This document shows, in pieces, positions 62,504 to 64,000 of a stretch of 64,000 nucleotides of DNA. Each line of letters begins with the position of its first letter. The stretch's first letter is position 1. The DNA comes from Pseudomonas sp. PA15(2017) (GTDB lineage: Bacteria > Pseudomonadota > Gammaproteobacteria > Pseudomonadales > Pseudomonadaceae). Made by a program: the position numbers and the translations under genes. The notes beneath the pieces are model-generated. The model searched no databases and had not been told where the DNA came from. It was given only the letters and a program-made list of their open reading frames with translations. The stretch is taken from positions 124,001 through 188,000 of the forward strand of contig NZ_MSXV01000052.1 of assembly GCF_001945395.1 (NCBI RefSeq), written 5' to 3'.

Positions 62504-64000
62504 TCAGTACCCTTGTTCGATGGCATCCAGGCGCGCGGCCACTTCACCCCGGGCCTCGCGGATTTCCCGCTCGTCCTGGCGCTCCAGAATGCTGGCGAAG
62601 TGCGCGGCCAGTTGCCCGACGTGCTCACGCAGGTCACCCAGGCACTCCTGATACAGCCGCTCCATACGCGCCATCAGGGCGCTGTTGACCTGCTGGTCAC
62701 GCGGGTGGACCTTGAGCGCCTGCAGGGCGGCGAAGCGCTCGGCGATTTCCTCGGGGCTCAGCACACCAGGGTTGTTCTCGATCACCAGGCGATGGCTTTC
62801 GCCGGTCAGCGGCGTGTCCACCTGGGCTTCGAGCAGGCCGTTGATGTCGTAGGTGAAGCGGATATCCAGCGAGACTTCGCCAGCAGGCCGCGCCGGCACG
62901 GCCACGTCCAGCTCGCCGAGAAAGATGTTGTTGGCCACCAGCCGGCTTTCGCCCTGAAAGATGCGCACGCTGACCTGTTTCTGCCCGTCATGCAGGGTAT
63001 ACACGCTCTGCACCCTGCTGACCGGCACCACGCAGTTGCGTTCGATGATCGGCATGTAATGGCCGCTCTGCTGCTGGGTGCCCACCTGTTTGGTGATTTC
63101 CACGCCCAGGCTGTAGGGGCAGACGTCGGTGAGCACCACTTCTTCGAGCGTGGCATCGCGGGCCTTGAGCGCGGCCTGGATAGCGGCGCCCTGGGCGATC
63201 ACTTCGTCGGGGTTCAGGTGCATGGCCGGGAAGCGCCCGAACAGGCTGGCCACCAGCTTGCGCACCAGCGGCATGCGCGTGGTGCCGCCGACCAGCAGCA
63301 CTTCGTCGAGATCGGCGACCTTGATGCGCGCATCGCGCAGGGCCCGCTCGATGGGCGCGCGCAGGCGTTCGAGGAGCGGTTCGCAGACGCTCAGCAGCTT
63401 GTCCTGGCTCAGCGGCAGCGTCCATTCGCGACCCTCTTCGCGCAGTTGGAACGTTGCCTCGAGCTGTTGCCCAAGGGCATGACGCACGCGCTGGGCCTCG
63501 CGGCGCAGGCGCTGATGAATCGCCGGCTGCTGGTGATCGGGCAGGCCCTGGTTCCCCATGGCAGTGAGAAAGTGGGCGACCAGAACATCATCGAAGTCCT
63601 CGCCACCGAGGAAGTTGTCGCCGGCACTGGCGCGCACTTCCATGATGCCGTCGAACAACTCCAGCACCGACACGTCGAAGGTACCGCCGCCCAGGTCGAA
63701 GACCAGAAAGGTCGCCTCACCCTTTTGGTGCAGGCCGTAGGCCAGGGCCGCAGCGGTGGGTTCGTTGATCAGCTTCTCGACTTTCAGCCCGGCCAGCTCG
63801 CCAGCGATGCGCGTGGCCTTGCGCTGGGCGTCGCTGAAATACGCCGGCACGCTGATCACCGCTTCGCTGACTGGCTGCCCATAGGCGCGCTCGACGTCCT
63901 CCTTGAGGCTGCGCAGCACCAGCGCGGACAGCTCTTCCGGGCGGAACGAGCGCGTGCCCAGGCGGGTGTTCTGAGCGCTGCCCATGTGCCGTTTGAACAG
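62504..64000 (-). CDS. hscC: Hsp70-type chaperone HscC, N-terminus beyond the window
   Basis: This gene enters from the right edge; 498 codons are visible and the start is missing. The visible part has the Hsp70 phosphate-binding and hinge motifs VFDLGGGTFDVSVLEL (about 98) and VGGTTRMPLVRKL (about 242), then a substrate-binding domain (VCPYSLGVEI, PARPAGEVSLDIRF). The C-terminal lid is short, as in HscC. HscC is a specialised Hsp70 that works with membrane J-proteins, encoded here by the two following genes. An internal ATG at 63985 is not the true start because coding continues upstream to the edge. Confidence 0.87.
   Translation of the reverse strand: MFKRHMGSAQNTRLGTRSFRPEELSALVLRSLKEDVERAYGQPVSEAVISVPAYFSDAQRKATRIAGELAGLKVEKLINEPTAAALAYGLHQKGEATFLVFDLGGGTFDVSVLELFDGIMEVRASAGDNFLGGEDFDDVLVAHFLTAMGNQGLPDHQQPAIHQRLRREAQRVRHALGQQLEATFQLREEGREWTLPLSQDKLLSVCEPLLERLRAPIERALRDARIKVADLDEVLLVGGTTRMPLVRKLVASLFGRFPAMHLNPDEVIAQGAAIQAALKARDATLEEVVLTDVCPYSLGVEITKQVGTQQQSGHYMPIIERNCVVPVSRVQSVYTLHDGQKQVSVRIFQGESRLVANNIFLGELDVAVPARPAGEVSLDIRFTYDINGLLEAQVDTPLTGESHRLVIENNPGVLSPEEIAERFAALQALKVHPRDQQVNSALMARMERLYQECLGDLREHVGQLAAHFASILERQDEREIREARGEVAARLDAIEQGY

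Overview
The window reads as a Pseudomonas chromosome. It has high-GC codon usage, a DUF1654 gene, an MvaT-family H-NS analogue, a nirBD cluster joined to a phosphatase-kinase gene, a bacteriophytochrome, and Pseudomonas-type dispersed palindromes. All calls come from reading the sequence and translations; no database search was run.

Positions 1 to about 5,500 are the distal part of an integrative conjugative element or genomic island, visibly more AT-rich between 3,300 and 5,400. It carries the start of an Abi-like gene, a tyrosine-recombinase relic without catalytic residues, a MobH (TraI_2/HD) relaxase with an inverted repeat upstream, an intact tyrosine recombinase, an MvaT-like silencer, and a two-gene cassette that resembles a toxin-antitoxin pair with an ADP-ribosyltransferase-like larger protein. 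A tRNA-Thr(TGT) gene lies just to the right, and ordinary chromosome follows.

Positions 5,970 to 19,560 hold a PAS histidine kinase, a DUF1654 gene behind a perfect LexA-type box, a BdlA-like soluble chemoreceptor, a three-gene gluconate 2-dehydrogenase-type operon (Tat-exported small subunit, FAD subunit, tri-heme cytochrome c), two small unknown genes, a hybrid kinase, a periplasmic solute-binding protein, and a LysR regulator divergent from an alpha/beta hydrolase with a perfect palindrome between them. Positions 19,650 to 25,200 look rearranged: a TonB siderophore receptor, a GNAT gene, a detached second copy of the receptor's 3' end, and a CyoB oxidase subunit without its partner genes.

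Positions 25,244 to 39,260 carry sulfite-reductase-type cysI with DUF934, a divergent MocR regulator with repeated CTGATAT boxes, a PilJ-N-like periplasmic protein, a PAS-GGDEF-EAL protein, a TerC-family membrane protein, and a nitrite assimilation cluster (nirB, nirD, nitrite channel, PP2C-kinase fusion). nirB has a sigma-54-type promoter and a leader with a terminator overlapped by an ANTAR-type hairpin. Positions 39,650 to 48,560 carry a RIO-like kinase, Ada, an acyl-CoA cluster (thiolase, two-domain FabG, MaoC hydratase, a minimal AraC regulator), a MazG-like protein, CmoM and two DUF4136 lipoproteins.

Positions 48,821 to 64,000 carry an SdiA-regulated-type protein, a light-signalling run (bacteriophytochrome, single-domain response regulator, two hybrid kinases) without an adjacent heme oxygenase, a small membrane protein with an MFS transporter, and an HscC-type Hsp70 followed by two membrane J-domain proteins whose HPD motif reads RPD. 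The hscC gene runs off the right edge.
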